Shown here one piece after another: positions 34,345-42,449 of a DNA stretch of 64,000 nucleotides. The stretch spans positions 3,178,036-3,242,035 of the forward strand of contig CP060501.1 of the NCBI GenBank assembly GCA_024760545.1, written 5' to 3'. The first letter of the stretch is position 1, and every line of letters starts with the position of its first letter. The notes beneath the pieces are model-generated. The model did not search any database, was not told where the DNA came from, and saw nothing but the letters and a program-made list of their open reading frames with translations. The DNA comes from Nitrospira sp. (GTDB taxonomy: Bacteria; Nitrospirota; Nitrospiria; Nitrospirales; Nitrospiraceae). Made by a program: the position numbers and the translations under genes.

Positions 34345-34656
34345 TCAGCCTCTTTCCTGCCCACACTTCCAACACTCCGCAAATTGACTCCCGTGACGCT
34401 CGCCGCATCCTATGCATACCCAAGAGTCTTGGTCCGATCCTGACAACACCAAACCTTCGTCCAGTAATTGCCGCGCCCGATCATAATCCTCATCCTGAAT
34501 AACCCACACTTCCTGGAAAACTTCGGTAAATGGAATCTCTCCGGCCAAGCCCGAGGAACGCTGGTTCTTGATCATGCACTGGATACCGGCCTGCTCCAGA
34601 CGCTCCTTGCGCATCTCAACCTCGAACAAGTTCTGCGACACGAAGACCTTTTTCAT
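34345..34656 (-). CDS. DUF2007-like protein with zinc-ribbon tail
   Basis: 103 residues from ATG 34656; a TTG nine bases earlier is in frame. The N-terminal half, MKKVFVSQNLFEVEMRKERL with IQCMIKN and EVWVIQDEDYDRA, matches the DUF2007 signal-transducing-like ferredoxin-type fold. The C-terminus carries WVCIGCGERH and CWKCGQERG, a four-cysteine zinc ribbon of RanBP2/ribbon type. Such proteins are cytosolic and of unknown function. The gene is followed closely by the convergent adhesin-E-like gene. Confidence 0.77.
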   Translation of the reverse strand: MKKVFVSQNLFEVEMRKERLEQAGIQCMIKNQRSSGLAGEIPFTEVFQEVWVIQDEDYDRARQLLDEGLVLSGSDQDSWVCIGCGERHGSQFAECWKCGQERG

Positions 34657-34693
34657 CGAGTCCAAATCTTCGCGAGGTTTCTTATGCGCCCTA

Positions 34694-34951
34694 TCACTTC
34701 TTAAAAACCAATCGTGGTTCGGTCATACTGCCCATCGATACTGCCACCAGCTCCCATCCGTCTGCCCCAAACTCGTTCAGCTTGGTTTGCATATTCTGCG
34801 TATCCGGGAGTACTTCGATGATTTGGTATTGATAGCGTTTGTGCTCCTGAGCCTTTGCTGTGAGCGGTTGGCCGAAGAGGAGCACAAGCCCCAGGGCCCC
34901 AAGGCTGATGAGTGCGATCGTCCACGCAACGGAAATGCGTATGGTCAGCAT
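34694..34951 (-). CDS. Small membrane-anchored DUF4177-like protein
   Basis: 85 residues: one N-terminal membrane helix or signal (SVAWTIALISLGALGLVLLF), then a small alpha/beta domain with YQYQIIEVLPDTQN, KLNEFGADGWELVAVS and PRLVFKK, the pattern of DUF4177 proteins. GCGAGGTGACAT precedes the ATG. It is 38 nt upstream of the DUF2007-like gene and is probably co-transcribed with it. Confidence 0.72.
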   Translation of the reverse strand: MLTIRISVAWTIALISLGALGLVLLFGQPLTAKAQEHKRYQYQIIEVLPDTQNMQTKLNEFGADGWELVAVSMGSMTEPRLVFKK

Positions 34952-35201
34952 ATGTCACCTCGCATGTGTGTGAGTTAGGAATTCGTCACGCGTCAGTTGT
35001 TGCCGGCACTGACACCATTCAAGCGGGCCTGACGCTCGGTTGCTTGCCGATACTTCTATTTCTGTTTTTACCTGCTGCTGGATCTTGTTGCAAGCATCAG
35101 GGATGGGAATGAGGTTCGAGTCCTGGGTAAGGGCGCTCCGGCCCATTAGTCGGTGTCACGTCTGCAGGGAGAACTTCAGAAATAACGATCGTCATTGGCG
35201 T

Positions 35202-37859
35202 CTATGGATGCGCAGCGCGCCAGTTTTTGCCGACGCCGAGATCTACTTTGAGCGGTACCGATAAACCCAACTGTGTTCCGACAGCTTCCATCTCCTGTTT
35301 CACTAATCGCTTCGCTTCCTCCAGGTTATGATCCGGCACTTCGAAGATCAATTCGTCGTGGACTTGAAGGATCATTTTCACGTGCGGCAGTTCTTCGCGA
35401 AGCGTTTTATGCACGTTGATCATAGCCAGCTTGATCAAGTCAGCGGCTGAGCCTTGAATGGGGCTATTCACCGCCATGCGTTCGCCGAAACCACGTTGAA
35501 CCGGATCACCACTTTGAAGCTCGGGAATCGGCCGGCGGCGGCCGAGGATCGTCGTGGTGTAGCCCTTCTCTCGTCCTTCGGCGATATTCCGATCCATGAG
35601 AGCCCGCACCGCGGCAAACCGCTCAAAGAAGGTCTCGATGTATTTCTTGGCCTCGGATTGCGGTACACCCAAATTCTGAGAGAGACCGAATGGACTGATG
35701 CCGTAGACGATCCCAAAGACGACGGTCTTGGCCGTTCGGCGCATGTCTCTGGTGATCTGACTGGAGGGAAGATTAAAGATTTCCATGGCCGTCGCCATGT
35801 GGATGTCTTCGCCCTTGGTAAAGACGGACACCAAACGGGGATCTTGTGAAAGATGGGCGAGTATGCGCGGTTCGATCTGGCTGTAGTCGGCACAGAGAAG
35901 GTCGTGGCCTTTCGGGACGATGAAAGCCTCGCGAATACGTAAACCATAGTCACCCTTGACCGGGATGTTTTGAAGATTCGGGTCGGTGGATGAGAGGCGT
36001 CCGGTCGCCGCGACCGTTTGGTTCAGCGACGTGTGGAGCCGTTTCGTCTCCGGATGCACCAGCTGCGGCAGCGCGTCCACGTAGGTCGATTTGAGTTTGC
36101 TGAGACTTCGGTAGTTGAGGATCTGGGCGGGCAGCTCGTGTTGCGTCGCGAGTTGTGTGAGGGTGTCTTCGTCGGTCGAGTAGCCGGTCTTGGTTTTTCG
36201 CATGGGCTTGAGGCCGAGTTTCTCAAACAGCACTGCGGCGAGCTGCTTCGGTGAATTAATGTTGAATTCGCTCCCGGCTAATCCCGCGATGGTTTCCATC
36301 ATGCGGCCGAGCTCTCGCTCCAATTCGTTGCTCAAGGACTGAAGCCCTTCGACATCGAGTAAGAACCCGTTCCGTTCGATATCGGCCAATACCGGGACGA
36401 GCGGCATTTCGACGTCAGTGAAGAGCTTCAGGCTCCCTTGGGCCGTCAACCGTTCTGTCAGAATCGGCTCCAATTTCGCCAGGACGGCGGCGGCTTCCGC
36501 TGCCGTCTCACGTGAACCGGTGTCGACTTCGAAGAGCGATTGTGGTTGGGCCTTTTCCTGTTGGCCCGATCCGAGCCGTTCACCCAACAGCTCCAACGCG
36601 ATCGTTTCGAGGCCATGGTCGCGGCGGTTGGGGTTGAGTAAATAGTCCGCGATCATCACGTCCAGGTACGGAGGTGCCAAGGTGACACCGAGGCGATGGA
36701 AGACCAGGAGAGTGGCTTTGAGATCATGCACGATTTTTGGCCTGTCCACTTCATGCAGCAGGTGCGTGATAGGCCGCATGAAGGTGTGGACATCGACCGG
36801 AATGAAGGTGGTCTGCTCGCCCGTGGAAAGAGCCAGACCGAGGACATCGGCGTGAGCGCTTGATTGACCGGCCAATAAGCAATGCAGCCCGAGCGGCGCA
36901 CCGTTCTGCAAACTGCCGACAAAACGTTGCGCGGCGGCTTCATCTTCGATGATGGCGGTGGCATGAGTCTTTGTCTCCGGCTGTTTCGACGAGGGCTGGA
37001 GGCTCTTGAGGAGCGAGGTGAACTCCAACTCGCGCAGAAGCTCGGCCAGCTGTTCGTCATGCGGCGGTTTGACTCGGTAGGAGTCGGGATGGAACTCCAC
37101 CGGACTCTGTGTGTCGATGGTGGCCAACTTCCGGCTGAGTCGCGCATTCTCAGACTGTTCGGCGAGGAGTGTCTTGATACGGGCAGGTGTGACCTCATCG
37201 AGGCGGCGCAGCAGCTCATCGATCGTCCCGAACTGCGCGATCAATTTCATTGCCGTTTTCTCGCCGATCCCTTTCACGCCGGGAATGTTGTCCGTGCTGT
37301 CGCCCATGAGACCCATGACTTCCACGACCCGCGCCGGCTCGACCCCGAACCGTTCACGACACTCGGCCTCGCCCGACCATTTGTTTTTCACCGGATCGTA
37401 GATGCGGACGTGTGACGTGAGCAGTTGCAACATATCCTTGTCGCCTGTGACGATCACCACATCGTAGCCCGCTGTTTCGGCCTGCCGCGACAACGTGCCG
37501 ATGAGATCGTCGGCTTCGTATCCGGCCTGCCTGACGGCGGGGATATTCAGCGCTTCCACCACGCGATGAATGTAGGGGATCTGTACCGACATCCCGTCCG
37601 GCATCGGCGGGCGCTGGGCCTTATACTCTTTGAATTCCTCGTGCCGAAGGGTCGGGCCCTTTTCGTCAAAAGCCACCGCCAGACCATCCGGCTTGTGCTC
37701 CCGGATGATCTTGAGGAGCGTGGTCATGAATCCATAGACCGCGTTGGTCTGGAGACCTTTCGAATTATTCAGCGCCGGCAGGGCAAAGAAAGCCCGATAA
37801 ATGTAGGCGCTGCCGTCGATGAGATAGAGAACCTTGCGGGTGGATGTAGGGATCGACAT
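35202..37859 (-). CDS. polA: DNA polymerase I, proofreading domain probably inactive
   Basis: About 885 residues. The 5'-3' exonuclease spans residues 10-290 (LYLIDGSAYIYRAFFA, GVKGIGEKTA). The middle domain keeps the fold but not the proofreading residues: where active enzymes have DTE this one has LGLHCLLAG, and the NLKYD motif reads HDLKAT, so it resembles Taq-type Pol I. The polymerase domain is intact: LLCADYSQIEPRILAH (motif A), RRTAKTVVFGIVYG (motif B) and LQVHDELIFEVP (motif C). ATG 37859 is preferred; a GTG at 37865 adds two residues. It fills gaps in repair and removes Okazaki primers. Confidence 0.97.
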   Translation of the reverse strand: MSIPTSTRKVLYLIDGSAYIYRAFFALPALNNSKGLQTNAVYGFMTTLLKIIREHKPDGLAVAFDEKGPTLRHEEFKEYKAQRPPMPDGMSVQIPYIHRVVEALNIPAVRQAGYEADDLIGTLSRQAETAGYDVVIVTGDKDMLQLLTSHVRIYDPVKNKWSGEAECRERFGVEPARVVEVMGLMGDSTDNIPGVKGIGEKTAMKLIAQFGTIDELLRRLDEVTPARIKTLLAEQSENARLSRKLATIDTQSPVEFHPDSYRVKPPHDEQLAELLRELEFTSLLKSLQPSSKQPETKTHATAIIEDEAAAQRFVGSLQNGAPLGLHCLLAGQSSAHADVLGLALSTGEQTTFIPVDVHTFMRPITHLLHEVDRPKIVHDLKATLLVFHRLGVTLAPPYLDVMIADYLLNPNRRDHGLETIALELLGERLGSGQQEKAQPQSLFEVDTGSRETAAEAAAVLAKLEPILTERLTAQGSLKLFTDVEMPLVPVLADIERNGFLLDVEGLQSLSNELERELGRMMETIAGLAGSEFNINSPKQLAAVLFEKLGLKPMRKTKTGYSTDEDTLTQLATQHELPAQILNYRSLSKLKSTYVDALPQLVHPETKRLHTSLNQTVAATGRLSSTDPNLQNIPVKGDYGLRIREAFIVPKGHDLLCADYSQIEPRILAHLSQDPRLVSVFTKGEDIHMATAMEIFNLPSSQITRDMRRTAKTVVFGIVYGISPFGLSQNLGVPQSEAKKYIETFFERFAAVRALMDRNIAEGREKGYTTTILGRRRPIPELQSGDPVQRGFGERMAVNSPIQGSAADLIKLAMINVHKTLREELPHVKMILQVHDELIFEVPDHNLEEAKRLVKQEMEAVGTQLGLSVPLKVDLGVGKNWRAAHP

Positions 37860-37943
37860 AGCCACAGCTTACCGCGTTGAACCTTCAGCGGTCAGCAGTT
37901 GATTTTTATCCATGGCGATTGTCGATTGCTGTCGACTCATCTA

Positions 37944-38393
37944 TTACGGTTCCGGCGCAATAACCAACGGCGGCTTTCCGAATTTCTTACGCATGTTGTT
38001 GATCGTGTTCAGGACAGCGGGTTGACCGATCATTTTTGCTTCCAGCTTGCGCTTGCCGGGAAAGTCCAGCATGGTCACTCCGATCAACATCGTGAGAATG
38101 CCCTGTCCCGGCAAGAACAACATCAAGAAGCCGGCGAACAGAAAGATCGCGCCGACCACGTTCTTCGCAAGGTGGCCGAGCACCCGAAGCACCGGGTGGT
38201 GGTTTTCCATCCAGCGTCGCGGTACACGGGTGTCGAAGAAATCCGTCGGAAGCCGGACGAGGATGAACGGGATGGCAATCAGCGATCCCACAAAGAAAAC
38301 AATCGAGAGCGCCGTCAGTGTAACGAGGGTTTCGGTCGAGACGTATTGCTGAACTGCGGACAGGAGCCCATCCATCGGAGGGCATCCTAGCAT
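37944..38393 (-). CDS. PGPGW-family transmembrane protein
   Basis: 149 residues (143 from the alternative ATG 38375). Two hydrophobic regions are visible: LVTLTALSIVFFVGSLIAIP and a reentrant-looking helical hairpin that contains GAIFLFAGFLMLFLPGQGIL. The latter carries the LPGQG core of the PGPGW putative transmembrane family. A basic cytosolic tail (FPGKRKLEAKMIG) follows. Function unknown. It sits upstream of polA with an 80-nt gap on the same strand. Confidence 0.78.
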   Translation of the reverse strand: MLGCPPMDGLLSAVQQYVSTETLVTLTALSIVFFVGSLIAIPFILVRLPTDFFDTRVPRRWMENHHPVLRVLGHLAKNVVGAIFLFAGFLMLFLPGQGILTMLIGVTMLDFPGKRKLEAKMIGQPAVLNTINNMRKKFGKPPLVIAPEP

Positions 38394-38485
38394 GGGCTCC
38401 GGTGCCCCTCAAGACAGATTGGTCTCGAGCTCGTGTTTACGCAGTCGTACGCGATCGATATAATCATCCTTCGTGGAGCATCGGC

Positions 38486-38848
38486 ATGAATCTTCTCAAG
38501 CCGCGCGCAATGGTCGTATGGCTCATACTCATCATGACCTCGGTAGCCTGGCATTTTTCTCTTGTATGTACGGCATGGGCATCTGCTTATGCGGGTGACG
38601 ATCTCCGGATCGAGATCACTAAAAGAGGCGCGGGCAAACAAGTCGTGATTTCACAAGGGGCTCAAGAGTGGTTCATGCTGATCGATGTGACCCCCGAAAA
38701 TGCGGTGGTTCTCCGGCAGGAGAAAGAGCATGATCGATACCTTGTCGATGAAAGCGAAACACATGACCGCCCGATGACCTCCGACGAGGTCGATGCCGCC
38801 ATCACAGACTACGTGAACAGTGTGAAAGCCCGCGCACAGAAGAAATAG
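38486..38848 (+). CDS. Small exported or membrane-anchored protein
   Basis: 120 residues from ATG 38486, supported by GGAGCATCGGC; earlier starts in frame lack a site. The N-terminal hydrophobic segment (MVVWLILIMTSVAWHF) ends near AYA, consistent with a signal peptide or anchor. The mature domain alternates charged and hydrophobic residues and ends with a helix (SDEVDAAITDYVNSVKARA). I recognise no family. Confidence 0.62.
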   Translation: MNLLKPRAMVVWLILIMTSVAWHFSLVCTAWASAYAGDDLRIEITKRGAGKQVVISQGAQEWFMLIDVTPENAVVLRQEKEHDRYLVDESETHDRPMTSDEVDAAITDYVNSVKARAQKK

Positions 38849-38923
38849 ATACGGCCCGCGGGTCGAAGTCTTGCGCGTATTCCGCTGGTTGTTTGTCAGC
38901 CTGTAAGATTCACTCGTCGACCC

Positions 38924-39583
38924 CTAACGAGATCGTGTGACCCCGGTTCGGTCGCATAAGTCTGCCAACTTGCAGGTGCTGCACAACGGGGAGACCGGAA
39001 GGCAAAGGTTCTGACCGTAGGGGACCAGGAGATCGTTATAGGTAATCCAGTACTGTTTGGGCAGCTTATGCCGCAAGGCGTTTTCCGTCTCTTCCGGTGT
39101 CTTTGTGTTGATATACCCCCAGCGGTTGCTGATGCGATGCACGTGCACATCGACGCAAATACCGGGCTTCTGAAAACCGACGGTGACGACGAGATTCGCC
39201 GTCTTTCTTCCCACCCCCGGTAGAGTCACCAGTTCATCGATCGAGTCCGGTACTACTCCATCATACTCATCGAGGAGTCGGCGGCAGATTTGGTGAATCG
39301 ATTTGGCCTTCATCCGGTAGAACCCGACCGGGTAAATCGCCTGTTCGATCCTCTTCAGAGGGAGCTTCACCATCGACGCCGGTGTGCGCGCCATGGCGAA
39401 GAGTCGATCGCTGGCTTCTCTGGTGGTCTTGTCCTTGGTCCGGAGGCTTAAGAGACAGGAAATCAGGATGAGAAAGGGATCACGACCGGATTGTTTCGCG
39501 ACGATGCCGAGGACAGGTTCCTGCCATCGGCGTACCTCCTCCTTCACAAGTCGGATAGCCGTATGAATTTGACCCGGGCGCAT
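38924..39583 (-). CDS. nth: Endonuclease III
   Basis: A bifunctional DNA glycosylase/AP lyase of base-excision repair, 219 residues. The helix-hairpin-helix LPGVGRKTANLVV includes the catalytic Lys, and the conserved Asp lies in CVDVHVHRISNRWG. The C-terminal [4Fe-4S] loop shows Cys-x6-Cys-x2-Cys-x5-Cys (CLPVSPLCSTCKLADLC). Length and order match E. coli Nth closely. It is expected to remove oxidised pyrimidines. It is on the same strand as rpsU upstream (61-nt gap). Confidence 0.95.
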   Translation of the reverse strand: MRPGQIHTAIRLVKEEVRRWQEPVLGIVAKQSGRDPFLILISCLLSLRTKDKTTREASDRLFAMARTPASMVKLPLKRIEQAIYPVGFYRMKAKSIHQICRRLLDEYDGVVPDSIDELVTLPGVGRKTANLVVTVGFQKPGICVDVHVHRISNRWGYINTKTPEETENALRHKLPKQYWITYNDLLVPYGQNLCLPVSPLCSTCKLADLCDRTGVTRSR

Positions 39584-39644
39584 CGGACTTGGATGAAAAC
39601 GGGGGAAGGAATGGACGAGGGCGGTGTCTAACCCAGAACGACGT

Positions 39645-39839
39645 CTAGTCAGGCTTCCGCTTCGATAGCCACTTCTGCCGGCGTCGCTGAGCTTCGCGTT
39701 GCTTGGCTTTCTTTCTCACGCTGGGCTTCTCATAGAAGCGGCGACGCTTTAACTCACGGAACAGACCCTCGCCTGCCAGCTTCTTTTTGGCGACCTTGAG
39801 TGCTTTTTCAACGTTGTTGTTAAAAACCTTGATTTCCAT
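39645..39839 (-). CDS. rpsU: 30S ribosomal protein S21
   Basis: 64 residues, strongly basic. The N-terminus MEIKVFNNNVEKALKVAKKK and the RRRFYEKPSVRKK block are diagnostic of S21. It binds the 30S platform near the anti-Shine-Dalgarno region and helps initiation. The size is normal. It lies between ftcD (upstream, same strand, 51 nt) and nth. Confidence 0.97.
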   Translation of the reverse strand: MEIKVFNNNVEKALKVAKKKLAGEGLFRELKRRRFYEKPSVRKKAKQREAQRRRQKWLSKRKPD

Positions 39840-39890
39840 CCGGTTGGCTTTCGACTTTCTCAGGCCAAGTGAGCCTGCTACTTCTGGTTT

Positions 39891-41378
39891 TTAAGAATTC
39901 GGCGCCGGAGTGTAACATAACCTCTGCAGTTCCTCAAGATTCTCGGCGGCCTTTGCAATCCTGGTTTGAATGGTATCGGTAAGTTGCTGATTTTGTTGTG
40001 AAGTTATGTTGGTGTTGACGGTGACAAGGCCTGCCTGAGCAGCAGCAATAGCCATGGTCATGCCGACGGTGAGATCTGAACGAACTGCCGGCTTGACGAG
40101 CTCGCGTATCGAGTGAAGATACCGGCCGACCTCACAGGCCGCCTCCGAGATTTCCAGAGGCACTGCAGTAGCCTTCTGCAGAGCCATTGAAACTGCCCTG
40201 GGGCGGTCTAAGTGATGCTTGGGGATTTTGTAGGCATCTGTCAGGTCGTTGTAGGCCTCTGTATCTTCTTGAACGAGGAGATGGAGCCGCCGGCTCAACT
40301 CCAGTAGACGTTGTTCTTTGTCCGGTTGTCGGGCAAGACGTGCGCCCATCACTCCCAAAGCGGCCGCCAAGGCTCCCACGAATGCCGCCACGCCACCACC
40401 GGCTGGTGTCGGTTTGGCATCAGCGACTGCGGTGATAAAGTCCGACAACGTGTGCTCCGTTTCCTTCTTCCCGAGCATTGTCTCGGCTATTCTCGTTTCG
40501 AGTACCTGGCCCGAATCGAATCGGTCGAGCTGCACCGCAGCCGCCGCGGCTTGGTCCAATGCCGCCTGCGGCACTAATCCGATCAGTTCACTTCCCGCCA
40601 CCTCAATTCCCCGGTTTGCGGCTTCGGTTTTGACCATCTGAAATGCCGTCAGGATCGGCGTTGCCAGGTGGTCGGTCAGATTCATCGCCACTTGCACCAT
40701 GCCGCGGCTGGCCAACTCTACGCCGATCGCTTTCAGATGGGGCAATCCTCCGGTTGATTGGCGAACGGCCCTCGCGATGGACTGGGCCACGTCGACGTCC
40801 TTGCATCGGAGGTTCACGTTGTAGGCAATCAGGGGGGGGCGGGCGCCGATCGCAATCGCTCCGGCGCTCTCATGGAGTCGAGGCGGTCCAAAGTCCGGTG
40901 TCCAATCCGGATCGTTGGCCATCCGGAAGGCCAAGCCTTCAAGCCCCCCACGTCTCACTGCCTCCAACGGTATGTGGTCGGCATGACTTGCGGCCCGTTC
41001 GTATAAGAAAACGGGAATCTCCAGCTCACGCGCGACTTTTTCTCCCAGTCGCTTGGCGAGCTGCACACAGTCCTGCATGGTTGTACCTCTGATCGGAATA
41101 AACGGCACCACGTCGGTCGCCCCCACACGAGGATGTCCGCCGACATGTTTGCGCAGGTCGATAAGGTCTGTCGCGATCCGAATGGCACGAAAGGCCGCCT
41201 CGACGATCGCGTCAGGGTTTCCACAGAACGTCAGGACCGACCGGTGGTGGTCCGTATCCATGGAGTGGTCTAAGAGCGCCACGCCGGTGGTCGATGTCAC
41301 CGCATCGATCAGAGCTTGAATCGTCGCTCGATCCCGACCTTCGCTGAAATTGGGGACGCACTCGACAATTCCGTCCAT
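39891..41378 (-). CDS. ftcD: Bifunctional glutamate formimidoyltransferase / formimido-THF cyclodeaminase
   Basis: 495 residues. Residues 1-300 are the formiminotransferase (VECVPNFSEGRD, LDHSMDTDHHRSVLTFCG, HVGGHPRVGATDVVPFIP). Residues 310-495 are the cyclodeaminase (DFITAVADAKPTPAGGGVAAF). The fused form is the mammalian-type FTCD; in bacteria the two are often separate. It transfers a formimino group from formiminoglutamate to tetrahydrofolate and releases ammonia to give methenyl-THF. No histidine-degradation genes are visible in the window, so the fused enzyme may serve one-carbon supply. AGAGGCCT precedes the ATG. A terminator for the upstream pair lies just before it. Confidence 0.95.
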   Translation of the reverse strand: MDGIVECVPNFSEGRDRATIQALIDAVTSTTGVALLDHSMDTDHHRSVLTFCGNPDAIVEAAFRAIRIATDLIDLRKHVGGHPRVGATDVVPFIPIRGTTMQDCVQLAKRLGEKVARELEIPVFLYERAASHADHIPLEAVRRGGLEGLAFRMANDPDWTPDFGPPRLHESAGAIAIGARPPLIAYNVNLRCKDVDVAQSIARAVRQSTGGLPHLKAIGVELASRGMVQVAMNLTDHLATPILTAFQMVKTEAANRGIEVAGSELIGLVPQAALDQAAAAAVQLDRFDSGQVLETRIAETMLGKKETEHTLSDFITAVADAKPTPAGGGVAAFVGALAAALGVMGARLARQPDKEQRLLELSRRLHLLVQEDTEAYNDLTDAYKIPKHHLDRPRAVSMALQKATAVPLEISEAACEVGRYLHSIRELVKPAVRSDLTVGMTMAIAAAQAGLVTVNTNITSQQNQQLTDTIQTRIAKAAENLEELQRLCYTPAPNS

Positions 41379-41397
41379 AGGCCTCTCGTAAACGAAA

Positions 41398-41430
41398 AAG
41401 CCGGAGGACTGAGCATCGTCCCTCCGGCTT
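41398..41430 (-). terminator. Intrinsic terminator after the tusA-dsrE2 pair
   Basis: On the minus strand AAGCCGGAGG and CCTCCGGCTT form a perfect 10-bp stem with a 13-nt loop, followed by TTTTTCGTTT. This is a standard Rho-independent terminator 30 nt after the TusA-family stop, separating that operon from ftcD. Confidence 0.85.
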
Positions 41431-41459
41431 CTTGCCTTGCTGTCTCCAAGAAGGTGTGA

Positions 41460-41705
41460 TTATTTCGTTTTCTTGACGAAGGCCTTATAGATCCGGCCGG
41501 ACTTTGCCTGTTCCTCTTCCAAGCCCATCATTTCATGGCCCGTGGATTCGCACCACGCCGGCATGTCCTTCTTGATGCCCTCATCATCGGAGATGACCTC
41601 CAGCACTTGTCCCAAAGCCAGCTCTTTGATTTTCTTCGACGTCAAAATAATCGGCATCGGGCAAAAGTACCCCAAGGTATCCAGCTTGATATCGGCTTGC
41701 ACCAT
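41460..41705 (-). CDS. TusA-family sulfur-carrier protein
   Basis: 81 residues from ATG 41705 (GAGGTG upstream; a TTG just before it is in frame). The hallmark GYFCPMPIILTSKKI carries the persulfide-forming Cys in CPxP, followed by LEVISDDEG. TusA-like proteins pass sulfane sulfur to partners for thiolation or dissimilatory sulfur metabolism. It follows the DsrE2-like gene by about 25 nt in one operon, a pairing seen in sulfur-trafficking loci. Confidence 0.92.
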   Translation of the reverse strand: MVQADIKLDTLGYFCPMPIILTSKKIKELALGQVLEVISDDEGIKKDMPAWCESTGHEMMGLEEEQAKSGRIYKAFVKKTK

Positions 41706-41730
41706 CAAGGCACCTCACTCGGTTGGCGGT

Positions 41731-42264
41731 TCAAATGAACAAGTTGACGCTGCCATGTTTTGCTTCCGCCAGATATGTGGTCACACCCGCGAACTGATCA
41801 ATCCCGTCGATCAATGTATCTTTGGAAATGCCCATGAGGCCCATCGTCGTGGTACAGGCGATAAATCGCACATCCAGGTCAATGGCTGTTTGCATCAGCT
41901 CAGGAACACCGGGCATCCGATTTTGCTTCATCACCTGTTGCATCATTTTGGTGCCCAGCCCGCCGAAATGGAAGCGGGATAATGGCAACGTGTCGGCTCC
42001 GCCTTTGTTGAGGAACCCAAACATACGTCGAAGCCAATCCTTCGCTGAGCTTGCCGCGCCCTTCCTTCGAATCGTATTCAACCCCCAAAATGTGAAGAAC
42101 ATGGTCACACGCATACCCATCGCGGCGGCACCAGTCGCGATGATAAAGGCGGCCATGGCTCGATCAAGATCCCCGCTCAATAATACAATCGTCACTCGCT
42201 CGGGCTTGGATTCTTGCAGCTGTGCCAGTGTTGTCGTCGGCTCTACGTGAGAGGCAATCATCAT
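41731..42264 (-). CDS. DsrE/DsrF-like (DsrE2) sulfurtransferase protein
   Basis: 177 residues. The DsrE fold is seen in VTIVLLSGDLDRAMAAF and GMRVTMFFTFWG; the conserved Cys lies in VRFIACTTTMGLMGI. A longer N-terminus and a membrane-associating basic insert fit the DsrE2 branch (membrane-associated peroxiredoxin-like sulfur carriers). It is the first gene of an operon with the TusA-like gene. GAGGTGAC precedes its start. A palindrome at 42290 lies 26 nt upstream and may be a repressor site. Confidence 0.88.
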   Translation of the reverse strand: MMIASHVEPTTTLAQLQESKPERVTIVLLSGDLDRAMAAFIIATGAAAMGMRVTMFFTFWGLNTIRRKGAASSAKDWLRRMFGFLNKGGADTLPLSRFHFGGLGTKMMQQVMKQNRMPGVPELMQTAIDLDVRFIACTTTMGLMGISKDTLIDGIDQFAGVTTYLAEAKHGSVNLFI

Positions 42265-42289
42265 GTCACCTCTTCATGCTTGTACGATT

Positions 42290-42304
42290 TGCATATTCTA
42301 TGCA
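42290..42304. promoter_or_regulatory. Candidate operator upstream of the dsrE2-tusA operon
   Basis: TGCATA-TTC-TATGCA is a perfect 6-bp inverted repeat placed 26 nt before the DsrE2 start. It is embedded in an AT-rich stretch that also contains ATTCT/AGAAT arms (42295-42299, 42310-42314). Size and AT-richness resemble ArsR-type (BigR/SqrR) operators that control sulfur genes, but no such regulator is in the window. Confidence 0.48.
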
Positions 42305-42449
42305 TAAACAGAATAGTATGTGATCCTTTGGGGTGTCAAGAAACCGGGCGACCACGCTCCTCTGATCATTGCTTGACCTATTAGCCATCCCCTCGCTATA
42401 GTCGGGTCCCATTGTCCGATGCCCTTCTTGTGAGCTTCCTGCCTATCTC

